Assembly: GCA_013141505.1 (NCBI GenBank)
Contig: JABFQX010000008.1
Span: 1-64,000, forward strand
From: Methyloglobulus sp.
Lineage (GTDB): Bacteria > Pseudomonadota > Gammaproteobacteria > Methylococcales > Methylomonadaceae
DNA: 64,000 nt
Reading direction: 5' to 3'
A program made the translations under genes and the position numbers. The first letter of the stretch is position 1. The number at the start of each line of letters is the position of its first letter. Under the pieces are notes generated by a model, which did no database searches, had not been told where the DNA came from, and saw nothing but the letters and a program-made list of their open reading frames with translations. This document shows, piece by piece, positions 1 through 8,713 of this stretch.

Positions 1-147
1 GATGGCTTTAACCTGCGCGCGCAGGGCAAATAACCGGCGGCTTAGGCCGTTGCCTGGCGGCATAATAACCCGACCGACTGCCTTGCAATGCCCGGCACGC
101 CTGACTTACGGCCTTCTCTTCCAGATGATGAAGACATTATCAATCAT
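1..147 (-). pseudogene. IS3-family transposase OrfB, 5' fragment with frameshifts
   Basis: Downstream of OrfA on the minus strand one frame reads EEKAVSQACRALQGSRSGYY, then AARQRPKPPV. This matches the N-terminal HTH-21 segment of IS3-family OrfB integrases. It is preceded by stops and broken again near position 20, where an adjacent frame continues with ALRAQVKAI. The DDE catalytic core would lie to the left of the window. At least two frame disruptions are visible, so this is a relic. Confidence 0.65.
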
Positions 148-457
148 TTCAGTGCGCGGGCGAAGATGCCCAAAGGGCATAAAAGGCGGACGCTTTTTTT
201 TAACGGGCCATTGCCCGATTTTAGTTGCCGGCCCTCCGTCTCCGGTTGGCGGATGCGTTGCAGTCCGGCAGTGGGGGCTTGCCGATCCCGGGCTTCCCCC
301 ATTGCTCGGCACGATATTGCCCCACCCAGCGGCGTACTGCGGTGCGACCAATCTTCATGCCGTTAACGACTTGCACCACATTCAAGCCCTGATCGACGAC
401 CATCCGTGCAACGTCCAGTTTAAATGCGGCTTCGTAATGCTTGTTTGCTTGATTCAT
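144..457 (-). pseudogene. IS3-family transposase OrfA, frameshifted
   Basis: From ATG at 457 the protein reads as an IS3/IS911-type OrfA: an N-terminal HTH region (YEAAFKLDVARMVVDQGLNV, then GRTAVRRWVGQYR) up to GIGKPPL. After that the frame is lost near 270. The neighbouring frame continues with QRIRQ, then RQLKSGNGPLKKS, the leucine-rich segment that normally follows in OrfA, and ends at a TGA at 144-146. A one-base indel explains the break. OrfA normally binds the terminal repeats, and this copy is inactive as it stands. Confidence 0.75.
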
Positions 458-518
458 TATTTACGCGCCTCTTTAGGTGAATAATAACCTATCAAGGTGT
501 CCGTTTTTATTAGACCAT

Positions 519-1028
519 GGCAGCCCGCCGTCGACCAAGAACCGGGCCAAGCAACGCGACCCCGAAATGAGTTCGACCAAGAAAGGCAACACCTGGCATT
601 TTGGCATGAAGGCGCACATCAGCGTGGATGCTCACAGCGGCCTCGTCCACACCGACGGCGTCACCACGGCGAGCGAGCACGACAACAGCGTCATCGGGAA
701 GCTGGTCCGGGAAGACGACCGTGCGGTGTTTGGCGACAAAGGGTATTACAGCGAGCAAACCAAGCGGGCGGCACGCAAGGCAGGTGTCTATTGGGCGGTG
801 CTCGACAAGGCCAAGCGCAAGCTTTCCAGTTCGCAGTGCAAGCGGAACAGGAAACATGCCTCGGTCAGGGCAAAAGTGGAGCATGTGTTCTGCATCGTCA
901 AGTGCCAGTTCGGCTACCGGAAAACCCGTTACAAGGGGCTGGCCAAAAACGCCGCCCAAGTGTTTTCGCTGGTGGCCTTGGCGAACCTGTACCAAGCTAG
1001 GGGGCAGTTGCTGGCGGCCGCAGGATAG
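519..1028 (+). pseudogene. IS5-family transposase, N-terminally truncated
   Basis: Homology to IS5-group DDE transposases begins around residues SPPSTKNRAKQRDPEMSSTK and continues to the normal C-terminus. The second catalytic Asp lies in VFGDKGYYSE (about nt 730-760) and the Glu in RAKVEHVFCIVK (about nt 870-905). The first catalytic Asp, which sits just before this point in the family, is missing together with about 140 N-terminal residues. An upstream start at 477 exists in frame, but codons 477-518 belong to the end of the neighbouring IS3 element, so the open frame is a chance fusion and not a working start. Confidence 0.8.
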
Positions 1029-1045
1029 CTGCGCCCGATAGGGGT

Positions 1046-1071
1046 CAAACTGGGCAAGATAGCCCAGTTTG
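1046..1071 (+). terminator. 10-bp perfect hairpin behind the IS5 transposase
   Basis: CAAACTGGGC (1046-1055) pairs perfectly with GCCCAGTTTG (1062-1071) around a 6-nt loop, 18 bp after the transposase stop. No T-run follows, so it is weak as an intrinsic terminator. It may instead be a structural element of the IS 3' end. Confidence 0.35.
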
Positions 1072-1240
1072 GGATGGTCAAGGGCAAGTCATTTTGGGAT
1101 TATTGCCCCAAATAACGTGCCCGCAACAAAATAGCGAGTTGTTCAGGGTTTCCTTAATTGAGAATAGCCCCTAGTTAGCAAGGTCGGCCTTGCTTTGTAG
1201 TGCAGCTGAGGATCAATAAAGTCCCTTGCCTTGCCTTGAA

Positions 1241-1465
1241 GGAGTACACGGAAGCGTAACGCGAGTGGAGCGGTGTACGACGACCCCCGCGTAGCCGTAG
1301 GAGCCGGGCGTGTTGACGGAGTTGGAGCGCAAGCGGAAGCGTAGTCAACATGCAAGGCCATCCGACACGGCGTAAAGTCATTTGGGCAGTCGTGATGCAC
1401 AGCGTACCGAAGGGGAGTTGTGCATCGTGACGAACCGAGGACGAATGCGGGCAGCCGAAGGCATT
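1241..1465. repeat. Cluster of REP-like hairpins
   Basis: Four imperfect palindromes follow one another: GTACAC 1244-1249 with 1273-1278; GCGTGTTGAC 1308-1317 with 1344-1353 (one G-U); a 13-bp arm 1389-1401 with 1419-1431 (two G-U); and AATGC 1444-1448 with 1461-1465. Their loops share a purine-rich theme (GGAAGCG, GGAGCGCAAGCGGAAGCG, CCGAAGGGG, GCCGAAG). This resembles tandem REP/BIME-type intergenic repeats. A 99-codon open frame on the minus strand (1175-1474) covers the same bases and is probably a by-product of the repeats. Nothing else is visible in 1154-1567 apart from the inverted repeat at 1478-1528. Confidence 0.55.
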
Positions 1466-1477
1466 AACCGCCACGTG

Positions 1478-1528
1478 ATTTTTCGCCGCTAAAATCGGAT
1501 GGATCCCATTTTAGCTTTCGCGAAAAAT
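1478..1528. repeat. Large bipartite inverted repeat
   Basis: ATTTTTCGC (1478-1486) pairs with GCGAAAAAT (1520-1528). Inside it GCTAAAAT (1488-1495) pairs with ATTTTAGC (1508-1515), giving 17 paired bases separated by a small asymmetric bulge. It lies 39 bp past the stop of the minus-strand yihY-like gene. Neither strand has a T-run after the stem, so it is not a textbook intrinsic terminator. A MITE-like or repeat-associated origin is possible given the adjacent hairpin cluster. Confidence 0.5.
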
Positions 1529-1567
1529 AGTGGCGCGCTTAGATTTCACTTCACAACAAAAGCCTTG

Positions 1568-2917
1568 CTAGCGCGATGGCTTTTCTTCTGCCTTGACAAT
1601 CGACCGCAAACTTTGGTTTTGCAATGTTTTTGCCAGGTTGTCATCAAATAAGCTGAATAATGTCTGGATGGCGCTATCCAAGTCACCGGGAATTGACAAT
1701 ACGGGTTGATCGCCGGAACCCCTCACCGCTTTGACAATATCTTGCAGGGAAATAAGGTCGGTGTCATGGGCGGGAACATAGGCTTTTGAATCGCCATCCA
1801 AGGTCGCCAACAGCCCACCCTGTTTGAGGCACTCCAATTGTTCGGCGACAGGTTCCCACGGTAAATTCACTTCCGCAGCCAGGTTTTGTAAGGTACAGTC
1901 AACATTACCACGCAAATGGTGTTGACCAATCAGGCACATGAGCAGCAGACTCAAACGTTCCTGGCATTGTATGCTCAGATGAGGACGACGACGGGCATAA
2001 CCGAGATAGCTTGGAAATTGCAGATGAAAGGCAATCACACCGCCTAGCAGCAAGATAAGCCAACTTATATACAGCCAGATCATTGATAGAAGAATGACCG
2101 CAAAGCCTGAATAAATAGCACTATACTGGGCAGAGTTCGCCATAAACAAAGCAAATAAAATACCCATCATCTTCCAGGTCAATCCGGCGATAAACCCACC
2201 CGTCAGCGCAGACCGCAGTTTAACAGGCGTATTCGGAATAAATGAATAGGCTAACGTAAACGCGGCGACCGTCAAGATATAAGGCAAGATCAGCCCTGCC
2301 AGATAATAGAGCGTGCCAAAAGGTTCCAGGGCAATCAGCCGTTGCACGATAGTGGCACTGGTCATTGATGCCGTGATACCTAAAGCGGAAAATAGCAAAA
2401 CCGGACCAATTAAAATCATGCTGAAATAATCACTGAAGCGGCGATATAGCGAACGTTCCTTGGTGACACGCCAAATATGGTTAAAGCAGTCCTCGATTTG
2501 CTCTAACAATGATACCGAGGTGTAAAACAGCATTAGAAAACCAACAAATCCGAGCACACCCACTTGTATGTTCTCGACAAAGGTAATGATATTTTTGGTA
2601 ATTTCTTCGGCTTGAGATCCCATAGGCGCCAACAATTTGAGAAGGAGTGGTTGTATCTGGTTGTGAACACCAAACGCCTTGAGGATGGAAAAACTGACCG
2701 CCAGCAACGGTGCCAAGGAAAGCAAACTGGTGTATACCAAGCTCATCGCCCGATATTTAAGACCGTCTTCATCAAACTCCCTCAGCAAGACACGAAACCA
2801 TTTCTTTAACACAGATGCGACTTGTGTGAACTGTACAACGACAATAGGTGATGAGGGTTTTGAAAAGGCCATGGCTGTCAGTTCTCTATAGTTACAATAA
2901 AGACGGGGATTTTGCAT
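1568..2917 (-). CDS. YihY/BrkB family inner membrane protein
   Basis: A polytopic membrane protein of the YihY/BrkB (UPF0761) family. The first two-thirds has about six hydrophobic segments with family signatures such as YTSLLSLAPLLAVSFSILKA near the first helix and GSYA-like turns later. The last roughly 130 residues are soluble and resemble a winged-helix domain (QERLSLLLMCLIG, LAAEVNLPWEPVAEQLECL). The molecular function of the family is not established. The longest frame starts at 2917, but the second Met (MAFSKPSS, 2872) fits the usual N-terminus better. Neither has a clear ribosome binding site. It is monocistronic and divergent from aceE. Confidence 0.8.
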   Translation of the reverse strand: MQNPRLYCNYRELTAMAFSKPSSPIVVVQFTQVASVLKKWFRVLLREFDEDGLKYRAMSLVYTSLLSLAPLLAVSFSILKAFGVHNQIQPLLLKLLAPMGSQAEEITKNIITFVENIQVGVLGFVGFLMLFYTSVSLLEQIEDCFNHIWRVTKERSLYRRFSDYFSMILIGPVLLFSALGITASMTSATIVQRLIALEPFGTLYYLAGLILPYILTVAAFTLAYSFIPNTPVKLRSALTGGFIAGLTWKMMGILFALFMANSAQYSAIYSGFAVILLSMIWLYISWLILLLGGVIAFHLQFPSYLGYARRRPHLSIQCQERLSLLLMCLIGQHHLRGNVDCTLQNLAAEVNLPWEPVAEQLECLKQGGLLATLDGDSKAYVPAHDTDLISLQDIVKAVRGSGDQPVLSIPGDLDSAIQTLFSLFDDNLAKTLQNQSLRSIVKAEEKPSR

Positions 2918-3057
2918 GGATTACGAATACTCACAAAACGCATTCTAATCGAGCAAATTAAATATCTTTTGGTAAAATTTGCTACCGTCAACCCTATTAC
3001 ATAAGTTAGTTAACAGGCTATTTACCTAAAAGCCTACCTTCATTGAGTTAATTTTTG

Positions 3058-3065
3058 TATATAAT
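3058..3065 (+). promoter_or_regulatory. Candidate -10 box for the aceEF-lpdA operon
   Basis: TATATAAT at 3058-3065 contains a perfect TATAAT and sits about 140 bp upstream of aceE. The -35 region 17 bp upstream (CCTTCA) is poor, so an activator or another promoter may be needed. The rest of 2918-3203 is AT-rich and holds no gene that I can see. Confidence 0.4.
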
Positions 3066-3203
3066 AGCAAGTATGCACAAGCGCTTAGGCTTACTTATTA
3101 CTGGCTCCTCCGAAAAAATCAGTTACACCATACATCACCCACTGCATATCACTTATAAAAATAATTTTATTGGTAGGCAAAACCCGCCCCAAAAGGAACG
3201 CAT

Positions 3204-5882
3204 ATGAGCAACAGTTTGATATCGGAAATTACCGGCCAGGAAGATGTCGATCCGGCAGAAACTAAAGAATGGGTTGAAGCCCTACAATCTGTGCTTGAGA
3301 TTGAAGGTAGTGAACGCGCCCATTTTCTAATTGAACGGCTGGTCGCGGTGACCCGGCACTTTGGTTTCGACATTCCGTTTAGCGCAAATACCGCCTACAT
3401 CAACACCATACCGGTCGCCCAACAAGCACAGTTCCCCGGTGACTATGCCATAGAACAGAAAATTCGTTCCTATGTCCGCTGGAATGCCATTATGATGGTA
3501 TTGCGTGCCAACAAAAACACTAATGTCGGCGGACACATTGCCAGTTTCGCTTCGGCGGCAACCTTATACGATGTCGGCTACAACCACTTTTGGCGTGCAG
3601 CTACAGACCAGTTCGCCGGCGACCTCATATTCACGCAAGGGCATTCCTCGCCGGGCGATTATTCTCGGGCGTTCTTGCTAGGTCGCTTAACCGAAAATCA
3701 ATTGAATAGTTTCCGTCAGGAAGTCGGTGGCAACGGCTTATGCTCCTACCCTCACCCTTGGTTAATGAGCGAATTCTGGCAATTTCCCACGGTTTCCATG
3801 GGTTTGGGGCCGATTATGGCAATTTATCAGGCGCGTTTTATGCGCTATATGGAAGGCCGCGACTTTGCCGATAACACGGGTCGCAAGGTTTGGGCATTTC
3901 TGGGCGATGGCGAAACGGACGAGCCAGAATCTTTAGGTGCTATCGGTATGGCGGGCCGTGAAAAGCTCGATAACCTTATCTTCGTTATCAATTGCAACCT
4001 CCAACGTTTGGACGGCCCAGTACGCGGCAATGGCAAAATCATTCAGGAACTGGAGAGCGAATTTCGGGGTGCGGGCTGGAATGTTATCAAGGTTGTCTGG
4101 GGGCAACGCTGGGATGCGCTACTCGCCCGAGACAAAGATGGCTTGCTGGCCGCCCGCATGATGACTTGCGTGGATGGTGATTTCCAAACCTTCAAATCCA
4201 AAGATGGCGCCTATGTAAGGGAACATTTCTTTAACACGCCAGAATTAAAAGCGATGGTCGCCGACTGGTCAGACCGTGACATTTGGGAACTTGATCGCGG
4301 TGGCCATGATCCTGCGAAAGTCTATGCCGCTTTCCATGCCGCTGCTAATCATCAAGGACAACCAACCGTAATCCTTGCCAAAACCATCAAAGGTTACGGT
4401 ATGGGGGCAGCCGGTGAAGCCTTATATACAGCGCATCAAGCTAAGAAAATGGATGCTGAGTCTTTGAAACACTTCAAAGATCGTTATGAATTACCGGTAT
4501 CCGACGAACAGCTTCAAGACCTGCCCTATTTAACTTTTCCAGAAGGTTCAAAAGAACTTAGCTATATGCAGCAACGCCGCACTGACCTCGGCGGACATCT
4601 GCCGTCCCGACGTGCCAAGTCTTATTCCCTGGAAATTCCGCCACTGAGTGATTTTAAATCACTGCTGGAAGCAACGCGTGAAGGCCGTGAAATTTCAACG
4701 ACCAAAGCCTTCGTCAGCATGTTGATTATCCTGACCAAAGATAAAAACATCGGTAGCCGCATCGTGCCAATCGTCCCCGATGAATCCAGGACCTTTGGCA
4801 TGGAAGGCATGTTTAAACAACTCGGCATCTGGTCACAGGTCGGCCAATTGTATACGCCGCAGGATGCCGGACAGTTGATGTCTTACAAAGAAGACAAAAA
4901 TGGCCAGGTTTTACAGGAAGGTATCAACGAAGCCGGTGGTTTGTGTGACTGGATCGCCGCTGGCACTTCGTATTCCACCAACAATGTGCCGATGATCCCG
5001 TTTTTTATTTACTATTCCATGTTTGGTTTCCAAAGGGTGGGTGATTTAATATGGGCAGCGGCTGACCAGCGTACCCGTGGCTTCCTGATGGGCGGTACAG
5101 CGGGGCGGACCACTTTGAACGGCGAAGGCCTGCAACATGAAGACGGTCATAGCCATTTAATGTCGGCTACTGTGCCTAATTGTATTTCCTACGATCCCAC
5201 TTTCGCATTTGAACTGGCTGTCATCATTCATGACGGTATGCGCCGCATGTATGTCGAACAAGAAGACATTTTCTACTATATTACGGTAATGAACGAGGAT
5301 TACAGTCATCCCGCCATGCCTGAAGGCGTAGAAGCCGACATCCTTAAAGGTATGTACCGCTTTAAACAAGGCGCAAAAAAGAAAGCGCCACGTGTTCAAC
5401 TGTTAGGCTCTGGCGTTATTTTCCGTGAAGTTGAATTTGCGGCAGATATGCTGCGTGATGATTGGGGCGTAGAATCCGATCTTTGGAGCTGCCCAAGTTT
5501 TACCGAGTTAGCCCGCGACGGTCAGTTCTGTGACCGCTGGAATCGCCTGCATCCTACAGAAACTGCAAAAATATCACACGTTAGCAAATGCCTGAGCGGA
5601 TCAGAAGGCCCAGTCATTGCCGCAAGTGATTATACGAGAAGTTTTGCAGAGCAAATCCGGGCTTATATTGCTGCACCCTACACTGTATTGGGGACAGATG
5701 GTTTTGGTCGCTCAGATACCCGCAGCAATCTGCGAAAATTCTTCGAGGTTGATCGTTTTCATATCACCATTGCGGCCCTGAAGAGCTTGTCTGATCTTGG
5801 TAAAATGGACAAAAACAAAGTTGTAGAAGCCATTACCAAATATAAAATCAACGCCGACGTTACTGCACCCTGGCTAACTTAA
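3204..5882 (+). CDS. aceE: Pyruvate dehydrogenase E1 component, homodimeric type
   Basis: Decarboxylates pyruvate with thiamine diphosphate and passes the acetyl group to the lipoyl arm of E2, feeding acetyl-CoA to the TCA cycle and lipid synthesis. At 892 residues it has the length of the single-chain gammaproteobacterial E1. The ThDP/Mg site is visible as GDGETDE at about residue 234, ending in NCN about 30 residues later. KGYGMGAAGE (about 397) and the later NEAGGLCDWIAAGTSYS stretch belong to the transketolase-like domains. The start is supported by AAGGAA upstream of ATG 3204. It is the first gene of an operon, with aceF 20 bp downstream. Confidence 0.97.
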   Translation: MSNSLISEITGQEDVDPAETKEWVEALQSVLEIEGSERAHFLIERLVAVTRHFGFDIPFSANTAYINTIPVAQQAQFPGDYAIEQKIRSYVRWNAIMMVLRANKNTNVGGHIASFASAATLYDVGYNHFWRAATDQFAGDLIFTQGHSSPGDYSRAFLLGRLTENQLNSFRQEVGGNGLCSYPHPWLMSEFWQFPTVSMGLGPIMAIYQARFMRYMEGRDFADNTGRKVWAFLGDGETDEPESLGAIGMAGREKLDNLIFVINCNLQRLDGPVRGNGKIIQELESEFRGAGWNVIKVVWGQRWDALLARDKDGLLAARMMTCVDGDFQTFKSKDGAYVREHFFNTPELKAMVADWSDRDIWELDRGGHDPAKVYAAFHAAANHQGQPTVILAKTIKGYGMGAAGEALYTAHQAKKMDAESLKHFKDRYELPVSDEQLQDLPYLTFPEGSKELSYMQQRRTDLGGHLPSRRAKSYSLEIPPLSDFKSLLEATREGREISTTKAFVSMLIILTKDKNIGSRIVPIVPDESRTFGMEGMFKQLGIWSQVGQLYTPQDAGQLMSYKEDKNGQVLQEGINEAGGLCDWIAAGTSYSTNNVPMIPFFIYYSMFGFQRVGDLIWAAADQRTRGFLMGGTAGRTTLNGEGLQHEDGHSHLMSATVPNCISYDPTFAFELAVIIHDGMRRMYVEQEDIFYYITVMNEDYSHPAMPEGVEADILKGMYRFKQGAKKKAPRVQLLGSGVIFREVEFAADMLRDDWGVESDLWSCPSFTELARDGQFCDRWNRLHPTETAKISHVSKCLSGSEGPVIAASDYTRSFAEQIRAYIAAPYTVLGTDGFGRSDTRSNLRKFFEVDRFHITIAALKSLSDLGKMDKNKVVEAITKYKINADVTAPWLT

Positions 5883-5902
5883 AGATTAGGATTTAAATAA
5901 AG

Positions 5903-7216
5903 ATGGCTGAAGTAATTGAAATAAAAGTCCCTGATGTAGGTGGCGTTGCCAGTATAGACGTTGTCGAAGTGCTGATTAAGCCCGGCGATACTGTAGCATT
6001 GGAACAAACCATTGCCACACTCGAAACGGACAAGGCCAGCATGGATCTTCCTGCCAGTGCCGGGGGAATCGTACAGCAAGTGCATATCAAGTCGGGCGAC
6101 AAAGTCTCCGAAGGTTCCTTAGTCGCAACAGTATTAGTTGATAGTGTGGACTCACCTCAACCAAAACCGGAAGCACCGGCTCAGAAGCAAGTCGATCCGG
6201 TTCCCGTAAAAGCCGAACAACCTGCACCTGCCAGCATCCCTGAACCCGCCAAGCCCGATACCGTTAAAACGTCTGCAATTTCTTTACCCATCGACCTTAG
6301 CTCAACCGCAACCACCCACGCATCACCTTCAGTACGGCTTTTTGCACGGGAATTAGGCGTAGACATTGCCAAAATACCGACAGGTAATGGTCGCAAAGGT
6401 CGCATCCTGAAAGACGATGTGAAAAACTTCGTCAAACACATCATGAGTGGCGACGGCCAAAACAACAATCAGGGCAATGCCGGAATCCCTGGCATACCGA
6501 CAATTGATTTCTCCCAATTTGGTGAAATTGAAACGCAAAAACTCAGCAAGATCAAAAAACTAACAGGACAAAACCTGACTCGGGTCTGGCTTAACCTGCC
6601 TATGGTGACCTACCATGAAGAAGTGGACATCACCGAAATGGAAGCCTTCCGCATCGCATTGAATGCCGAAAAAGGCAAAGATGAAATAAAGATTACTGGC
6701 TTGATGTTCATCATTAAAGCCTTGATCGCGGCGATGAAGCAATTCCCCAGCTTCAATGCTTCCCTGTCTGCCGATGGCGAAAACTTGATCCTAAAAAAAT
6801 ATTACAACATCGGCATTGCCGTGGATACGCCTAACGGACTGGTTGTACCGGTATTACGTAATGTTGATGGCAAAAGCATCAATCAACTCGCTATCGAACT
6901 GGCCGAAAAAAGTGACAAGGCACGACAAGGCAAACTCATGCCTGGTGACATGCAAGGCGCTTGCCTGACCATCTCCAGCTTGGGCGGAATCGGTGGCACG
7001 GCATTCACGCCTATTGTCAATGCCCCGGAAGTTGCCATCTTAGGCGTAACCCGCGCCAAAATGCAGCCTGTCTGGAACGGTAAAGAATTTATCCCCAGAC
7101 TGATGTTGCCGCTCGATTTGACCTATGACCATCGAGTTATAGACGGCGCAGAAGGTGCACGCTTTATGGCTTTCATCAAACAAAATTTAAGTGACATCAG
7201 ACGTTTATTGCTTTGA
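5903..7216 (+). CDS. aceF: Dihydrolipoyllysine-residue acetyltransferase, E2 of pyruvate dehydrogenase
   Basis: Core of the pyruvate dehydrogenase complex, transferring acetyl from the lipoyl arm to CoA. It has a single lipoyl domain (residues 1-80, modified Lys44 in ETDKASMD) and a Pro/Ala-rich linker (about 84-130). A peripheral-subunit-binding domain follows at about 141-177 (SPSVRLFARELGVD to ILKDDVKNFV), then the catalytic domain. The active-site motif is DHRVIDGAEG (His410, Asp414). One lipoyl domain, against three in the E. coli enzyme, makes it short at 437 residues, which is common outside the enterics. The stop overlaps the lpdA Shine-Dalgarno region. Confidence 0.96.
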   Translation: MAEVIEIKVPDVGGVASIDVVEVLIKPGDTVALEQTIATLETDKASMDLPASAGGIVQQVHIKSGDKVSEGSLVATVLVDSVDSPQPKPEAPAQKQVDPVPVKAEQPAPASIPEPAKPDTVKTSAISLPIDLSSTATTHASPSVRLFARELGVDIAKIPTGNGRKGRILKDDVKNFVKHIMSGDGQNNNQGNAGIPGIPTIDFSQFGEIETQKLSKIKKLTGQNLTRVWLNLPMVTYHEEVDITEMEAFRIALNAEKGKDEIKITGLMFIIKALIAAMKQFPSFNASLSADGENLILKKYYNIGIAVDTPNGLVVPVLRNVDGKSINQLAIELAEKSDKARQGKLMPGDMQGACLTISSLGGIGGTAFTPIVNAPEVAILGVTRAKMQPVWNGKEFIPRLMLPLDLTYDHRVIDGAEGARFMAFIKQNLSDIRRLLL

Positions 7217-7230
7217 CAGGAGAACAATCA

Positions 7231-8658
7231 ATGGCAACCAATCCAGAAAGTAATGAACTGAAAACAGAAATCGTGGTACTAGGCGGCGGCCCCGGTGGCT
7301 ACACTGCCGCTTTTCGCGCTGCCGACTTGGGCAAACAAGTCGTCCTGATTGAACGCTACCCGGTTTTAGGCGGAGTTTGCCTGAATGTCGGTTGCATCCC
7401 TTCAAAAGCCTTGCTACACATGGCCCAGATTATCCACGAAGCGGAAGAGTTCGAGCAAAATGGCATCAGCTTCGGACAACCCAAGATTGATTTGGACAAA
7501 GTCCGTGCTTTTAAAGAAAGCGTCACTAAAACCCTGAACGATGGCTTGGCTGGAATGGTCAAGCAACGCAAAATCACACGGGTATCCGGGGTGGGAAAAT
7601 TTACCTCTGCCAACACCATCAGCGTTGAAACCGGAGAAGGATCCACCACTATCCAGTTTGATCAGGCAATCATTGCCGCCGGATCGCACCCGACTAAAAT
7701 ACCGTCATTTCCTTACGACGACCCGCGTCTTTGGGATTCGACAGATGCCCTGGAATTAAAACAGATTCCCAAAAAACTGCTGATTGTTGGTGGTGGTATT
7801 ATCGGCCTTGAAATGGCGACTGTTTATCATGCCCTGGGTTCGGAAATTAGTGTCGTCGAGCTGATGGATCAAATCATTCCTGGCTGTGATAAGGACTTGA
7901 TTACCCCTCTGTTCCGTCGCATCAAAAAGCAATATAAAAACATCTGGCTGGATACCAAAGTTACCTCGATCCAATCCGACAAAAAAGGCCTGAATGTCAG
8001 CTTTGCCGGTAAAGATGCGCCAGAATCCGAATTGTTTGATGCCGTTTTAGTCGCCGTGGGCAGACAACCAAACGGTAAATCAATTGGTGCCGAAAATGCC
8101 GGAGTCAGTGTCGATGAACGTGGCTTTATCGCAGTCGACAAGCAACAGCGCACCAACATCCCACATATCTTTGCAATCGGTGATATTGTCGGCAATCCGA
8201 TGCTCGCCCACAAAGCCAGCCACGAAGGCAAAGTCGCCGCCGAAGTCGCGGCAGGGCACAAAGCAGCATTTGATGCCCTCACTATTCCGTCCGTAGCCTA
8301 TACTGATCCTGAAATCGCCTGGATGGGCTTGACGGAAATTCAAGCTAAGCAACAAGGCATTGACTACGACAAAGCCGCTTTTCCGTGGGCAGCCAATGGT
8401 CGATCCTTGAGCATTAACCGTAAGGAAGGGATCACCAAAATACTGTGCGAAAAAACCACAGGGCGTATCTTGGGCGCAGGTATGGTGGGCACTAATGCCG
8501 GGGAATTAATCGCAGAAGCGGTGCTGGCATTAGAAATGGGCGCAGATGCTGACGATATTGGCTTGACGATCCACCCGCATCCAACCCTGTCGGAAACATT
8601 TGGTTTTGCCGCAGAAATGATTACTGGCACTATTACCGACATTTATATAAAGAAATAA
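7231..8658 (+). CDS. lpdA: Dihydrolipoyl dehydrogenase, E3
   Basis: FAD enzyme that reoxidises dihydrolipoamide and reduces NAD+. The N-terminus shows the FAD-binding GGGPGG motif (about residue 18) and the redox disulfide Cys50/Cys55 in GGVCLNVGCIPSK. An NAD-binding GGGIIGLEMA and the C-terminal HPHPTLSE (catalytic His-Glu) follow. An in-frame TTG at 7213 extends the frame, but ATG 7231 has AGGAGA at 7218-7223 at good spacing and matches the family N-terminus, giving 475 residues. There is no fused lipoyl domain. Third gene of the aceE operon, and it probably also serves other 2-oxo acid dehydrogenases. Confidence 0.96.
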   Translation: MATNPESNELKTEIVVLGGGPGGYTAAFRAADLGKQVVLIERYPVLGGVCLNVGCIPSKALLHMAQIIHEAEEFEQNGISFGQPKIDLDKVRAFKESVTKTLNDGLAGMVKQRKITRVSGVGKFTSANTISVETGEGSTTIQFDQAIIAAGSHPTKIPSFPYDDPRLWDSTDALELKQIPKKLLIVGGGIIGLEMATVYHALGSEISVVELMDQIIPGCDKDLITPLFRRIKKQYKNIWLDTKVTSIQSDKKGLNVSFAGKDAPESELFDAVLVAVGRQPNGKSIGAENAGVSVDERGFIAVDKQQRTNIPHIFAIGDIVGNPMLAHKASHEGKVAAEVAAGHKAAFDALTIPSVAYTDPEIAWMGLTEIQAKQQGIDYDKAAFPWAANGRSLSINRKEGITKILCEKTTGRILGAGMVGTNAGELIAEAVLALEMGADADDIGLTIHPHPTLSETFGFAAEMITGTITDIYIKK

Positions 8659-8713
8659 AACCTTGATACTGTCACTCTCTATTTTGAAATAAGCGAACAC
8701 AACGAGCACATCA

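Larger units (their letters stand above)
1..517 (-). mobile_element. Decayed IS3-family insertion sequence, partial
   Basis: The minus strand carries an OrfA-type helix-turn-helix protein followed by the beginning of an OrfB integrase, in the usual IS3-family order, and runs off the left edge. The orfA-proximal end is visible: on the minus strand the element begins at 517 with TGGTCTAATAAAAACGGACA, the TGG...GGACAC form of IS3-family terminal repeats. Both reading frames are broken by frameshifts and stops, so the copy cannot make its own transposase. The sequence immediately beyond 517 is the interior of an IS5-family transposase gene, so this element appears to have inserted into that gene. 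Confidence 0.75.
518..1153 (+). mobile_element. IS5-family element, 3' part only
   Basis: This holds the C-terminal half of an IS5-type transposase gene plus about 125 bp of 3' flank. The likely right end is 1136-1153 (GAGTTGTTCAGGGTTTCC), followed by TTAA at 1154-1157, a YTAR-type target site of the kind IS5 elements duplicate. The end assignment is inference, because the left end is not in the window. The 5' half was separated by the IS3-family element that ends at 517. Confidence 0.6.

Noticed and set aside
477-518. In-frame start that would give the IS5 fragment an intact 183-codon gene
   Set aside because: These codons are the terminal repeat of the IS3 element and do not match IS5 transposases.
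1175-1474. 99-codon open frame on the minus strand
   Set aside because: It lies exactly over the hairpin cluster, is rich in Arg, Leu and Thr with no recognisable domain, and its codons are explained by the repeats.
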